Positions 31,877-40,155 of a stretch of DNA of 63,705 nucleotides are shown piece by piece (within the stretch, counting starts at the first letter, position 1; every line of letters begins with the position of its first letter). The DNA comes from Actinomycetota bacterium (lineage in GTDB: Bacteria > Actinomycetota > Acidimicrobiia > Acidimicrobiales > Ilumatobacteraceae), in the NCBI GenBank assembly GCA_030685215.1, contig JAUXQB010000024.1, positions 1-63,705 on the forward strand, in the 5' to 3' direction. The position numbers and the translations under genes are program-made. Under the pieces are notes generated by a model. The model saw nothing but the letters and a program-made list of their open reading frames with translations, was not told where the DNA came from and ran no database searches.

Positions 31877-32293
31877 CTACGCCATCCCGTAGGCGTGCAC
31901 GGGGCGGAGGCGGACGACCAGGCGACGGTCGGTCACCATCGCGGCGCGGTACTCGTCCCAGTCCGGGTGCTCGCCCACTGCGGCCCGGTACACCTCGACC
32001 AACTCGTCGACCGTGGCATCGTGCGGATCGGCGGCCACCGGGCTCAGGTCGACATCACCTTCGAGCACGACGTAGCCCCAGAAGTCGTCCTGCGTCACGT
32101 ACAGCGACGCACGCGGATCGCGGGTGAGGTTCACGAACTTCGCGCGATCGGCGGTGATCGAAATGCGGACCACGTCGTCGTCGCCGAGTGTGTACGTGAT
32201 GTTCGAGAGCTGCGGACGTCCGTCGCGCTTCAGTGCGACGAGCACCCCATTCTTGCGCGGGCGGACGAAGTCGAGTGCGGCAGCGAGTTCCAT
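31877..32293 (-). CDS. PPOX-class F420-dependent (FMN split-barrel) protein
   Basis: A 138-residue split beta-barrel protein: KNGVLVALKRDGRPQLSNITY, VRISITADRAKFVNLTRDPRASLYV and WGYVVLEGDVDL are typical of the actinobacterial PPOX-class F420-dependent oxidoreductases. These reduce small substrates with F420H2 or bind F420 for storage. The ATG at 32293 begins the conserved domain; a longer version from 32371 would add 26 low-complexity residues and run through a palindromic site. cofD at 12.7 kb shows that the organism makes F420. It lies 136 bp downstream of the meta-cleavage operon, in the same direction. Confidence 0.8.
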   Translation of the reverse strand: MELAAALDFVRPRKNGVLVALKRDGRPQLSNITYTLGDDDVVRISITADRAKFVNLTRDPRASLYVTQDDFWGYVVLEGDVDLSPVAADPHDATVDELVEVYRAAVGEHPDWDEYRAAMVTDRRLVVRLRPVHAYGMA

Positions 32294-32346
32294 GTGCCCC
32301 CGAACGCCCTCTCCCCCCTCCGAATTCCCCTGTGAGTCATCGCTCC

Positions 32347-32363
32347 AGCGAGGAATCCTCGCT
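32347..32363. promoter_or_regulatory. 17-nt palindrome, candidate operator
   Basis: AGCGAGGA-A-TCCTCGCT is a perfect inverted repeat with a one-base centre, 54 bp upstream of the F420-protein start and flanked by two copies of CGCTCCAGC (32341-32349, 32360-32368). The tight centre favours a dimeric repressor site over a terminator hairpin. Confidence 0.4.
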
Positions 32364-32429
32364 CCAGCCATGACACAAACGCGAAATCGGGCGAGGACGA
32401 GGGCGAGCGGGGCGGGGGCGCGGGGCGAC

Positions 32430-33734
32430 TCAGGCGGTGGCGGCGATGTACCGGTCGGGGCGCACGAGCACGGCGCGATGGCCGTAGGTGGCCTGCGGCT
32501 CGATCACCACCGGGTGATGATCCGGCGCGACGAACGATGCATCGGCCGCGACCCACGACCAGCCGACCGGCAGCCGGCGGTCGAGATGATCCGGCTGTGG
32601 CAGCTGATGGCCGACCGGGAACTCGCCGCCCAGTTCGAGCCCGGGCAACCGCGACCAGCGAGTCGGGTCGGGCGCATCGGGCACGGGGAGATCGGTGGGG
32701 TCGGCCGCCAGCCGTGCCAGCGTGCGGCCGGCCTCGACGGAGAGGTGCGCCACCGCCTCCGCGTGCGGCCGGCGCTCGCTCTCGTACGTGTCGAGCAGCG
32801 CCGACGGTGAGAGGCCATGCACCGTCTCGCCACGCACCGCGGCAGCCAGCTTCCAGGCCAGGTTCGCAGAGTCGCGGATGCCGCTGCACATGCCCTGCCC
32901 CATGAACGGCGGCATCATGTGCGCGGCGTCGCCGGCCAGGAACACTCGTCCGTCGGGTCCGGCGCGCCAGCGCTCCGCGACCAGCGCGTGGAAGCGATAC
33001 GGCACCGCCCGGATCATCTCGCCGTGATGGCGGGTGACGCCCCACGGTGCGAGCAGCGACCACGGGTCGGGCTTCTCGTCGCCGCGCAGCTGGAACTCCC
33101 ACCGTCGGTGGGTGCGATGACCGGGCACGAAGGTGGCGAGGCGGGCCGGGTTGCACACCTGCTGGATGATGTGCGGCAACGGCGGTGCCGGTTCGCGTTG
33201 CAGCATCACGTCGACGACGAGCCACTGCTCGTCGTAGCCGAGGTCGACCAAGCCGATCTCGAGCTCGTCGCGGACGTGGCTGCTGCCGCCGTCGCACGCG
33301 ATCACGTACGTGGCCTCGTCGAGCAGCACGTCGACCGAGGTGGCCTCCCACGCGAGCCGTACGTCGACGCGCGGGTGCTGCGAGAGGCCGCGGCGCAGCA
33401 TCAGCTCGAGCTGCGGTTGCAGGAAGACGTAGTCCTCGTGCCAGCCGAGCAGGGGTGCTCGCTCGAAGCCTTCGAACGTGAACAGCTGGTGGCCGGCTCG
33501 ATCGACGTACTCCATCCCGTGCGACACGGTGAGCTCGTGCTGCAGCTCGTGCTCGAACCCGCACTGCTGGAACACGCGAGCGATCTCGGCATCGAGGTGG
33601 CATGCACGCGGCTGCGAGTACGGCGCGGTGGAACGCTCGTAGACCACGGTGCGCAGACCGTGCATGCCGCACAGGTTCGCCAGCGTTGCTCCGGTGGGGC
33701 CGAGGCCCACGATGGCGACGTCGTAGGCACTCAT
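32430..33734 (-). CDS. FAD-dependent aromatic hydroxylase (MhpA/PheA-type monooxygenase)
   Basis: A 434-residue class A flavoprotein monooxygenase. AIVGLGPTGATLANL (residues about 7-21) binds FAD, the middle motif YVIACDGGSSHVRD is the family DG fingerprint, and GDAAHMMPPFMGQGMCSGI is the second FAD motif in the form typical of 3-(3-hydroxyphenyl)propionate hydroxylases. It would hydroxylate a phenolic ring to a catechol for the extradiol dioxygenase in the same operon. It is shorter than MhpA (about 550), lacking most of the C-terminal thioredoxin-like domain. The ATG overlaps the cupin stop by four bases. Confidence 0.87.
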   Translation of the reverse strand: MSAYDVAIVGLGPTGATLANLCGMHGLRTVVYERSTAPYSQPRACHLDAEIARVFQQCGFEHELQHELTVSHGMEYVDRAGHQLFTFEGFERAPLLGWHEDYVFLQPQLELMLRRGLSQHPRVDVRLAWEATSVDVLLDEATYVIACDGGSSHVRDELEIGLVDLGYDEQWLVVDVMLQREPAPPLPHIIQQVCNPARLATFVPGHRTHRRWEFQLRGDEKPDPWSLLAPWGVTRHHGEMIRAVPYRFHALVAERWRAGPDGRVFLAGDAAHMMPPFMGQGMCSGIRDSANLAWKLAAAVRGETVHGLSPSALLDTYESERRPHAEAVAHLSVEAGRTLARLAADPTDLPVPDAPDPTRWSRLPGLELGGEFPVGHQLPQPDHLDRRLPVGWSWVAADASFVAPDHHPVVIEPQATYGHRAVLVRPDRYIAATA

Positions 33735-34093
33735 TCGGGTGCCTCCGCCTCCCACTGCGTGGTGCCCCAGGTGACCGCGAGCAGGGTGGAGTCGTGCCCC
33801 ACGGCGGCGCCGTGCCAGTGGCGCTCGCCGGCCGGGCACACCACCAACGCGCCGGGCGCCAGCTGCACCTCGCCATCGGCGACCGTGCCCACCCGTGCCT
33901 GCCCGGAGACCACGAACAGTTGCTGCCCGCCGGGATGCACGTGCCAGAACGTGACGGCCCCGTCCTTGAAGTGCACCAGCGCGGTGTCGGGTTCCTCGTC
34001 GGTGGGGGTGGCGTGCAGCATCTCGAGCTCGACCGTGCCGGTGAACCGCCCGCCGTAGCTCACGCTCCTGTCGCCGTTCGGGATCACCTTCAC
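33731..34093 (-). CDS. Small cupin-domain protein
   Basis: A 120-residue single cupin: VTFWHVHPGGQQLFVVSG supplies the first metal-binding motif and APGALVVCPAGERHWHGA the second. Such small cupins serve as metal-dependent isomerases, decarboxylases, tautomerases or sensors; the reaction is not predictable. Its position between the FAH-family enzyme and the flavin hydroxylase, with a four-base overlap, ties it to the aromatic pathway, where a carboxymuconolactone-type or tautomerase role is possible. The GTG at 34093 is 8 bp after the upstream stop and is the only reasonable start. Confidence 0.78.
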   Translation of the reverse strand: MKVIPNGDRSVSYGGRFTGTVELEMLHATPTDEEPDTALVHFKDGAVTFWHVHPGGQQLFVVSGQARVGTVADGEVQLAPGALVVCPAGERHWHGAAVGHDSTLLAVTWGTTQWEAEAPE

Positions 34094-34101
34094 GGCGTGC
34101 C

Positions 34102-34947
34102 CTAGCGCTCGACGACCGGGTTGCGCATACGACCGATGCCGACGATCTCGGTCTCCACCACGTCGCCGTCGCGCAGGAACCTGCCACGCGCCTCGCCCAC
34201 GCCGCCGGGTGTACCCGTCCACACCAGGTCGCCGGGCTGGAACGTGATGTAGCGGCTGAGCCACACCACCAGCGCCGGCACGTCGAAGATGAGGTCGTCG
34301 GTGTTGGCCTCCTGCATCACCTCGCCACTGACGGTGCCGGTGAGGGCCAGCGCATCGGGGTTCGGGAGTTCGTCGGCGGTGACGAGGTACGGGCCGATGG
34401 GGCCGAACGTGTCGTACGACTTGGCGATGGTGAACTGCTTCAGCGGCGGCCGGAACTGCTCGCCGCGGTCGCTGATGTCCTGACCGCAGGTGACCCCGGC
34501 GAGGAAGCTCCACGCGTCGTCGCGCGTGGCGTTCTTGCAGGTGCGGCCGAACACGATGACCAGCTCGGCCTCGTAGTCGATCTCGGTGAGACCGGCCGGC
34601 ACGACGATCTCGTCGAACGGGCCGCACACGCAGTTCTCGGTCTTGCCGAACAGGTGCGGCTCGGTGGGCAGGTCGCGCCCGCTCTCGATGGCGTGCTGCT
34701 TGTAGTTCAGCCCGACGCCGTATCCCTTCGGCGGGCGCGGCACGGGGGCCAGCAGCAGTGCTTCGTCGAGCAGCGGCCATTCCACCGCCACCGCATCGGC
34801 TTCAAGGGCGCGCAGTGCGTCGTGGTTGGCGAGATCGGCCAGGACCATCGGGTCGCTGGTGAGCTGTCCGCTGCTGGCTTGCTCGACGTCGACCGCATGG
34901 CCGTCGACGACGATGGTGGCACGGCCCGCGTAGTTGGCCAAACGCAT
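34102..34947 (-). CDS. Fumarylacetoacetate hydrolase-family protein
   Basis: A 281-residue FAH-fold enzyme: GVGLNYKQHAIESG, KTENCVCGPFDEIVVP, IDYEAELVIVFGR (metal-ligand Glu residues) and the GDLVWTGTPGGVG motif are all present. The family contains C-C hydrolases, hydratases and decarboxylases for ring-cleavage products. In this operon the likely role is hydration or cleavage of a 2-hydroxydienoate formed by the extradiol dioxygenase. ATG 34947 has AGGAG at a good distance. The gap to the upstream dioxygenase gene is 38 bp. Confidence 0.87.
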   Translation of the reverse strand: MRLANYAGRATIVVDGHAVDVEQASSGQLTSDPMVLADLANHDALRALEADAVAVEWPLLDEALLLAPVPRPPKGYGVGLNYKQHAIESGRDLPTEPHLFGKTENCVCGPFDEIVVPAGLTEIDYEAELVIVFGRTCKNATRDDAWSFLAGVTCGQDISDRGEQFRPPLKQFTIAKSYDTFGPIGPYLVTADELPNPDALALTGTVSGEVMQEANTDDLIFDVPALVVWLSRYITFQPGDLVWTGTPGGVGEARGRFLRDGDVVETEIVGIGRMRNPVVER

Positions 34948-34985
34948 GTGTGGTGCTCCTGGAAGAGGTGATGCCCGTAGGCGGG

Positions 34986-35855
34986 TCAGACGGACGGGGC
35001 GGCAGGGAACCAGAGGTGGATCTGCCCGGTACCTGCAGCGTTTTCATAGTCGCTGTAGGGGATGCCCGGCGAGTTCCACGCCGCGCCGCCCTGCGCGACG
35101 GCCATGATGACGTAGTGGGCGAACCGGCCCTCGGGAGCGTACTGCCGGAAGTCGGGGTAGTCGGCCAGTACGGCGGCGTGGTCGCCGGCCTCCAACCACT
35201 TGATGACTCGCTCGTCGGCGGCGCGGTGCTCGGGGCTGAACACGTCGGCGGGATCCGCTCCCTCGTGGTGACGCAGCTGGCTCAGCGGCCAGAACTTGTG
35301 CGAGAGGGCGCCGCTGGCGAGGATGACCACTCTCCGGTCGGACCGGCGGATGGCTTCTCCGAGCACTTCACCCATCACCACCATGTCGTTGAACTCGGCG
35401 GTCTGGCAGGTGCTCACCGACATCCACTTCTCGTTCGCCTGCAGGTACGGCGTCAGGTAGACGGTGGCGTAGTGCATGGGCAGGTACGGGTCGTCGCTGG
35501 CATGCACCCACGTGTCGGTGCGCTCAGCGGCCACCTGCTCGACGAGGCGCGCGAGCTGCGGGTCGCCCGGGATGTCGAACGGCATCTGCGGGTTGCCGCG
35601 CGGCAACTCGCCACTGGTGAACTTGCCGGTTCGGCGCTCGTGCGCGGAGACCACCCACTCGAACGTGGTGAACCAGTGCGTGTCGAGCACGATGATGGTG
35701 TCGGCCTGCAACGGGTCGATGCACTCGCGACGCATACGGTGCAGGCCGTCGACGATGGAGAAGTCGCGGCCGTGATTCAGTTCCAGTCGCACGTCGTGCG
35801 GCAGCACCAGCGGCGGCACGTGCGCGACGATCGCTGATCCGACGATCTCACCCAT
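34986..35855 (-). CDS. Class III extradiol ring-cleavage dioxygenase (LigB superfamily)
   Basis: A 289-residue protein whose AIVAHVPP (His12) and LDTHWFTT (His60) match the two histidine iron ligands of LigB-type extradiol dioxygenases; the third acidic ligand is expected in the C-terminal third. It opens a catechol ring next to the hydroxyls using Fe(II) and O2. Choosing ATG 35855 places His at position 12, as in LigB, and is supported by a run of six G upstream. It heads the leftward meta-cleavage operon. Ring substrate (dihydroxyphenylpropionate, homoprotocatechuate or other) cannot be decided. Confidence 0.85.
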   Translation of the reverse strand: MGEIVGSAIVAHVPPLVLPHDVRLELNHGRDFSIVDGLHRMRRECIDPLQADTIIVLDTHWFTTFEWVVSAHERRTGKFTSGELPRGNPQMPFDIPGDPQLARLVEQVAAERTDTWVHASDDPYLPMHYATVYLTPYLQANEKWMSVSTCQTAEFNDMVVMGEVLGEAIRRSDRRVVILASGALSHKFWPLSQLRHHEGADPADVFSPEHRAADERVIKWLEAGDHAAVLADYPDFRQYAPEGRFAHYVIMAVAQGGAAWNSPGIPYSDYENAAGTGQIHLWFPAAPSV

Positions 35856-35892
35856 TCGGAAACCCCCCAAGTTCGTTTGGACCCTAACAATC

Positions 35893-35898
35893 TACACT
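35893..35898 (+). promoter_or_regulatory. TACACT -10-like box, leaderless start of the DMT transporter
   Basis: TACACT followed by seven bases and ATG 35906, in a 50-bp divergent region shared with the dioxygenase operon. Confidence 0.55.
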
Positions 35899-35905
35899 AC
35901 CCCCG

Positions 35906-36739
35906 ATGGTCGTGCTGCTCGCCCTGGTTGCCGCATTGGTGTCGGGAACGGCCGACTATCTCGGCGGACGCGCCACGGTGCGGCACTCTGCGCTCACCGT
36001 GAACTTCTGGGCGCAACTGCTGCAATCACTGCTGCTGCCCATGTTCGTGGTACTCATCGGATGGAAGCACCTGCACCACGGCGACATCGTGTTGGGCCTC
36101 GTCGCGGGTGTCGCCGCGGGCATCGCGTACCTGCTCTTCTTCCACGCGCTCGCTGCCGGACGGATGAGCGTCATCGCACCACTCGCCGCGCTCACCACCG
36201 CGCTGGTGCCGGTCGCCGCCGATCTGATCGGCGGTGTGTCGCTGGCCGGTGGTCGATGGGCCGGCGTCGCGCTCGCGCTCATCGCCATTCCGGCACTCGC
36301 GTACCGACGCGACCTCGGCAGCACGACCATCTCGCTGCGCCGCGAGATCCTGTACGCGGTGGTCGCCGGCTTCGGATTCGCCGGCTTCTTCATGGCCATC
36401 GGGCACACCAGCACCGACAGCGGCCAATGGCCGGTCGCGTTCGCCGCCATCGGCGCCACACTCACGATGGGCACGTTGTGCGTGGTCCGTCGGGTGCCGG
36501 TCGGCCGGCCGCCGCGACTCGCGCTGGTCACCGGTGCACTGATGGTGGGCTCCGGGCTCGCCATCACGCACGCGTTGCAGGTGGGCCCGATCGCCGTCGC
36601 CACCGTGCTCGGGTCGCTCTACCCGCTGGCCACCACCGCGCTCGCGCACCGCTTCGACCACGAGCCGGTGGGCCGGGTGAACGTCGCTGGCATCGTCATC
36701 GCGATCGCCGGCGCGGCGCTCATCGCCGTGTCCGGCTGA
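35906..36739 (+). CDS. EamA/DMT-family membrane transporter
   Basis: A 277-residue protein with about ten short hydrophobic helices and internal duplication typical of EamA transporters, beginning VVLLALVAALVSGTADYLGGRATV and ending VAGIVIAIAGAALIAVSG. The family exports or imports metabolites such as amino acids, sugars and nucleobases. It is divergent from the aromatic operon and shares its promoter region, so transport of an aromatic substrate or intermediate is possible. Its stop codon ends one base before the stop codon of the convergent rmlD gene, leaving no intergenic base. Confidence 0.82.
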   Translation: MVVLLALVAALVSGTADYLGGRATVRHSALTVNFWAQLLQSLLLPMFVVLIGWKHLHHGDIVLGLVAGVAAGIAYLLFFHALAAGRMSVIAPLAALTTALVPVAADLIGGVSLAGGRWAGVALALIAIPALAYRRDLGSTTISLRREILYAVVAGFGFAGFFMAIGHTSTDSGQWPVAFAAIGATLTMGTLCVVRRVPVGRPPRLALVTGALMVGSGLAITHALQVGPIAVATVLGSLYPLATTALAHRFDHEPVGRVNVAGIVIAIAGAALIAVSG

Positions 36740-37606
36740 TCAGCCGGCGGCGGCCGCCATCAACGCAGCAACCGTCTCGCGCAGGGGCTCGCGGAAGTCG
36801 CGCAACGCGGGGTGGCCGGCCATGCGCAGCACCGCGTTGTCGAGCACGCTGTTGGTGGGGCGCGGCGCCGGGCGCGGCGGCTGCAGGTCGGCGGTGCTGA
36901 TCGGCTGCACCATCGCGGGATCGAGACCCATCGCGGCCACCACCTCGCCGGCGAACTGGAACCACGAGCAGGAGGTCTGGTTGGTGACGTGCACGACACC
37001 GCTGAGACGGTCGACGGCGAGCCGGCGCAGCACCGGTGCGAGATCGTGGGTGAAGGTGGGGTGCCCGATCTGGTCGGCCACGAAGTGCAGTTCCGGATGC
37101 TGCCCGGCCAGGCGCATGATGGTCTTCACCATGTTCGCGCCGTTCACACCGCACACCCACGACGTGCGCACCACGGTGGCGTCGGCGCCGAGCACGAGCG
37201 CCTCGCGTTCGCCGACCAGCTTGGTGAGCCCGTACACGCTCTGCGGATCGGTGTCGTCCCACTCGTGGTACGGGCGGTCGAGCGTGCCGTCGAAGACGTA
37301 GTCGGTGCTCACCTGCACCAGATGGGCGCGCACGCGGTGCGTCGCCTCGGCGAGCCAGCGCACCGCGGTGCCGTTGGCCGCGAGCGCGCGATCGGGGTCG
37401 GACTCGCACGCGTCGACTGCAGTCCACGCAGCGCAGTTCACGACCACATCGGGCTGCAACGACGTGATGGCGTTGTGCACGTCGGAGCGCGAGCAGATGT
37501 CGAGCCCGGCACGATCGAACGCGTGCACCTCGTCGCCGGCCGACGTGCACGCAGCGACCAGGTCGATGCCCAGCTGACCGGCTGCACCGGTGACGACCAC
37601 CCGCAT
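36740..37606 (-). CDS. rmlD: dTDP-4-dehydrorhamnose reductase
   Basis: A 288-residue SDR protein: VVTGAAGQLGIDLV binds NADPH, STDYVFDG and YGLTKLVGE give the catalytic Thr/Tyr/Lys (YxxxK), and DQIGHPTFTHDLA is an RmlD-specific motif. It reduces dTDP-4-keto-L-rhamnose to dTDP-L-rhamnose, the last step of the pathway. Its ATG shares one base with the rmlB stop codon (TGATG). The set rmlC-rmlB-rmlD forms one leftward operon; rmlA is not in the window unless the pyrophosphorylase at 15.1 kb serves. Confidence 0.9.
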   Translation of the reverse strand: MRVVVTGAAGQLGIDLVAACTSAGDEVHAFDRAGLDICSRSDVHNAITSLQPDVVVNCAAWTAVDACESDPDRALAANGTAVRWLAEATHRVRAHLVQVSTDYVFDGTLDRPYHEWDDTDPQSVYGLTKLVGEREALVLGADATVVRTSWVCGVNGANMVKTIMRLAGQHPELHFVADQIGHPTFTHDLAPVLRRLAVDRLSGVVHVTNQTSCSWFQFAGEVVAAMGLDPAMVQPISTADLQPPRPAPRPTNSVLDNAVLRMAGHPALRDFREPLRETVAALMAAAAG

Positions 37607-38571
37607 CAGAGGCCGGCCTTCGCCTTCAGCGGCTCCCACCACCAGCGGTTGTCGCGGTACCAGGCCACCGTGTCGGCGAGGCCCTGCTCGAACGACTTCT
37701 CCAGCTTCCACCCGAGCGCACTCACCTTGTCGATGTTCACCGAGTAGCGGCGGTCGTGGCCGAGCCGGTCGGCCACCGGTTCGATGAAGCTCTCGTCGCG
37801 ACCGCACAGCTCGAGCAGCTTGTACGTGAGCTCGCGGTTGGTGAACTCCTCGTGCGCGCCGATGTTGTACACCTCGCCCACCACTCCCTGCTGCAGCACG
37901 AGGTGCGCGGCACGATTGTGGTCCTCCACGTGGATCCAGTCGCGCACGTTGCCGCCGTCGCCGTAGAGCGGCACCTTCTTGCCGTCGAGCAGGTTGCTGG
38001 TGAACAGCGGGATGACCTTCTCGGGGAACTGGTACGGGCCGTAGTTGTTGCTGCAGCGGGTGACCACCACGGGGAGGTCGTGCGTGGTGAAGTAGCTCAG
38101 TGCGATGAGGTCGCTGCCGGCCTTCGCCGCGCTGTACGGCGAACGCGGGGTGAGCTTGTCGGTCTCGCTGAACGAGCCCTCGTCGATGGTGCCGTACACC
38201 TCGTCGGTGCTGATGTGCAGGAACTTCTGCACACCCACCCGGCGCGCGACGTCGCACATCACGTTGGTGCCGAAGCAGTTGGTGCGCACGAACGAGTACG
38301 GGTCCTTGATGCTGCGGTCCACGTGGCTCTCGGCGGCGAAGTGCACCACTGCGTCGTGGCCGTCCATGCTCTGCACCACGAGGTCCTCGTCGCAGATGTC
38401 GCCGTGCACGAACGAGGTGCGCCGGTCGTCGAGCACGTCGCGGATGCTCTCCATGTTGCCGGCGTACGTGAGCGCGTCGAAAATGGTGATCTCGTCGTCG
38501 CTGTTGGCCAGCAGCCAGCGCACGTAGTTCGAGCCGATGAAGCCGGCCGCGCCGGTGACGAACAGTTTCAT
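37606..38571 (-). CDS. rmlB: dTDP-glucose 4,6-dehydratase
   Basis: A 321-residue extended SDR: VTGAAGFIGSNYVRWLL (residues about 5-21) binds NAD, HFAAESHVDRSI is the RmlB signature, STDEVYG spans 121-127 and YSAAK gives Tyr146/Lys150. It dehydrates dTDP-glucose to dTDP-4-keto-6-deoxyglucose. The gene starts one base after the rmlC stop codon and overlaps rmlD by one base, so the three are expected to be translated as a unit for dTDP-rhamnose supply. Confidence 0.95.
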   Translation of the reverse strand: MKLFVTGAAGFIGSNYVRWLLANSDDEITIFDALTYAGNMESIRDVLDDRRTSFVHGDICDEDLVVQSMDGHDAVVHFAAESHVDRSIKDPYSFVRTNCFGTNVMCDVARRVGVQKFLHISTDEVYGTIDEGSFSETDKLTPRSPYSAAKAGSDLIALSYFTTHDLPVVVTRCSNNYGPYQFPEKVIPLFTSNLLDGKKVPLYGDGGNVRDWIHVEDHNRAAHLVLQQGVVGEVYNIGAHEEFTNRELTYKLLELCGRDESFIEPVADRLGHDRRYSVNIDKVSALGWKLEKSFEQGLADTVAWYRDNRWWWEPLKAKAGL

Positions 38572-38572
38572 G

Positions 38573-39124
38573 TCAGGTCCTCATCGGCCAGTAGGGGCGG
38601 CGACCCGCCGGCATGTCGGCGCGCAGTGGGTTGGCCTCGTCGCGGGCCGACATGATGGGGTCGGTGACACCCCAGTCGGCGCCGATGACGGGGTCGTCCC
38701 ACTTCACACCCAGCTCGTCGGCAGGGTTGTAGTACCCGTCGACCAGGTAGGTCATCACCACGTCGGTGAGCGCAGCGAAGCCGTGCGCCACACCGGGCGG
38801 GATGTACACGCCGAGGTGGTTCTCGCCGGAGATGTCGAAGGCCATCGTGCCGCCGTCGGTGGGGCCGCCCTCGCGCAGATCGTGCAGCACCACCCGGATG
38901 GTGCCGACCGGGCAGTACCAGTAGTCGGCCTGGTGCAGGTGGTAGTGCAAGCCGACCAGCGCGCCGGCCTGCTTGTTGGATCGGTTGCCCTGCAACATCT
39001 CGCGGCTGTTGGGGAACCACTCGCGACGGTAGGTCTCGATGAAGAGCCCCCGCTGGTCGCCGTGGATGCTGGGCTCCACGACGTACACGCCTGCGATGGT
39101 GTCGCTCTCTCGTACGTTCGGCAC
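38573..39124 (-). CDS. rmlC: dTDP-4-dehydrorhamnose 3,5-epimerase
   Basis: A 183-residue cupin-type epimerase. HGDQRGLFIETYRREWF, GLHYHLHQADYW (catalytic His region) and YIPPGVAHGFAAL are the expected RmlC motifs. It epimerises C3 and C5 of the RmlB product. It is the first gene of the rmlCBD operon. The GTG start 39124 follows a CATACT box by 6 nt, suggesting leaderless transcription. Related 3-epimerases of this family cannot be fully excluded, but rmlB and rmlD neighbours support the rhamnose assignment. Confidence 0.88.
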   Translation of the reverse strand: MPNVRESDTIAGVYVVEPSIHGDQRGLFIETYRREWFPNSREMLQGNRSNKQAGALVGLHYHLHQADYWYCPVGTIRVVLHDLREGGPTDGGTMAFDISGENHLGVYIPPGVAHGFAALTDVVMTYLVDGYYNPADELGVKWDDPVIGADWGVTDPIMSARDEANPLRADMPAGRRPYWPMRT

Positions 39125-39130
39125 CCGCTC

Positions 39131-39136
39131 AGTATG
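39131..39136 (-). promoter_or_regulatory. CATACT -10-like box of the rmlCBD operon
   Basis: CATACT on the minus strand, then GAGCGG and GTG 39124 (6-nt gap). It lies in the 36-bp gap after the LCP-gene stop codon. Confidence 0.5.
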
Positions 39137-39160
39137 GCTGGCGTGTCGCGCGAGCGCGCG

Positions 39161-40153
39161 TCAGGCAGGAAGTGGGGGTGCCGGTCCGGTGCCGCGGAAG
39201 TAGGCGAGCACCGCGTCGGCGCCATCGCCCAGCAGCAGCACCGCCGCGCCGTCGATGGTCTCGTTCACCACCGGCAACGAGTAGGTGAGCAGCCCGTCGC
39301 CCACTGCGGTGCGCAGCGAGGCGCCGGCGCCGATGGGGTCGAGCTCGTCGTCGATGCGGATGGCCGCGCCCATGGCGGAGACCAGGTCGCCGGTGCGGAA
39401 CGGATCGGTCTTCACGGTGGCGAGCGCCTTCTGCAGCGTGGCGTTCACGAACGCACGCTGGCGCGTGGTGCGACCCAGGTCACTGGTGGGGTCCTCACGC
39501 CACTCGCCGTCGCGGAACTCCTCGTAGTGGCGGCTGCGCGCGTACGCGAGTGACTGCGTGCCGTCGAGCGTGTAGCAACCGCCCACGGGGATGTCGAGCC
39601 CGGTGTTGAAGTCGCGCGTGGGGTACAGGAAGCAGACGTTGATGCCGTCGAGCGCATCGACCAGCGCCTTGAAGCCGAAGAAGTCGATCTCGACGTAGTG
39701 GTGGATGGGTATGCCCAGCGACTCCTGGATGGCCACCACCAACGCCGCGGGGCCGTCGTTGTAGGCGCCGTTGATGCGACCGGTGTGGTCGGCGGTCTCG
39801 ACGTAGAGGTCGCGCGGGATGGACAGGATGGACGCGGTGTCGTCGTTCTTGTCGATGCGCAGCACCATCATCGTGTCGCTGCGGTTGCCGGTGACATCGC
39901 CGGTCTCGCCGGTGTTGGGGTCGCCCGCATCGCGGCTGTCGCTGCCCACCAGCAGGTAGTTCTCGACGTTGGTGCTGGTGCTGCTGAGCACCGACGACAC
40001 ACCGGGCACCCGCGGCACACCATCGACCACGTTGCGCGCCGCGATGAGCGTGCCGGCGCCACCGACGACGGTGGTGACCAGCACGATCGCGAGGAACGTG
40101 GGCAACCGTCGCCGTCGCGGCAGAGGGGTGGTGTCGAGTGCGAGCACGACCAT
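39161..40153 (-). CDS. LytR-CpsA-Psr (LCP) family glycopolymer transferase
   Basis: A 330-residue protein with one N-terminal membrane helix (FLAIVLVTTVVGGAGTLIA) and an LCP domain: GSDSRDAGD, SDTMMVLRID, SIPRDLYV, RINGAYNDG and YARSRHYEEF provide the Asp/Arg residues that bind the polyprenyl pyrophosphate head group. LCP enzymes attach lipid-linked polysaccharides to peptidoglycan outside the cell, the final step for the glycan made by these genes. ATG 40153 lies only 2 nt after a TAGCCT box; GTG 40147, 8 nt after the box, is a reasonable alternative start. It lies just upstream of the rml operon. Confidence 0.87.
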   Translation of the reverse strand: MVVLALDTTPLPRRRRLPTFLAIVLVTTVVGGAGTLIAARNVVDGVPRVPGVSSVLSSTSTNVENYLLVGSDSRDAGDPNTGETGDVTGNRSDTMMVLRIDKNDDTASILSIPRDLYVETADHTGRINGAYNDGPAALVVAIQESLGIPIHHYVEIDFFGFKALVDALDGINVCFLYPTRDFNTGLDIPVGGCYTLDGTQSLAYARSRHYEEFRDGEWREDPTSDLGRTTRQRAFVNATLQKALATVKTDPFRTGDLVSAMGAAIRIDDELDPIGAGASLRTAVGDGLLTYSLPVVNETIDGAAVLLLGDGADAVLAYFRGTGPAPPLPA

Positions 40154-40155
40154 CG

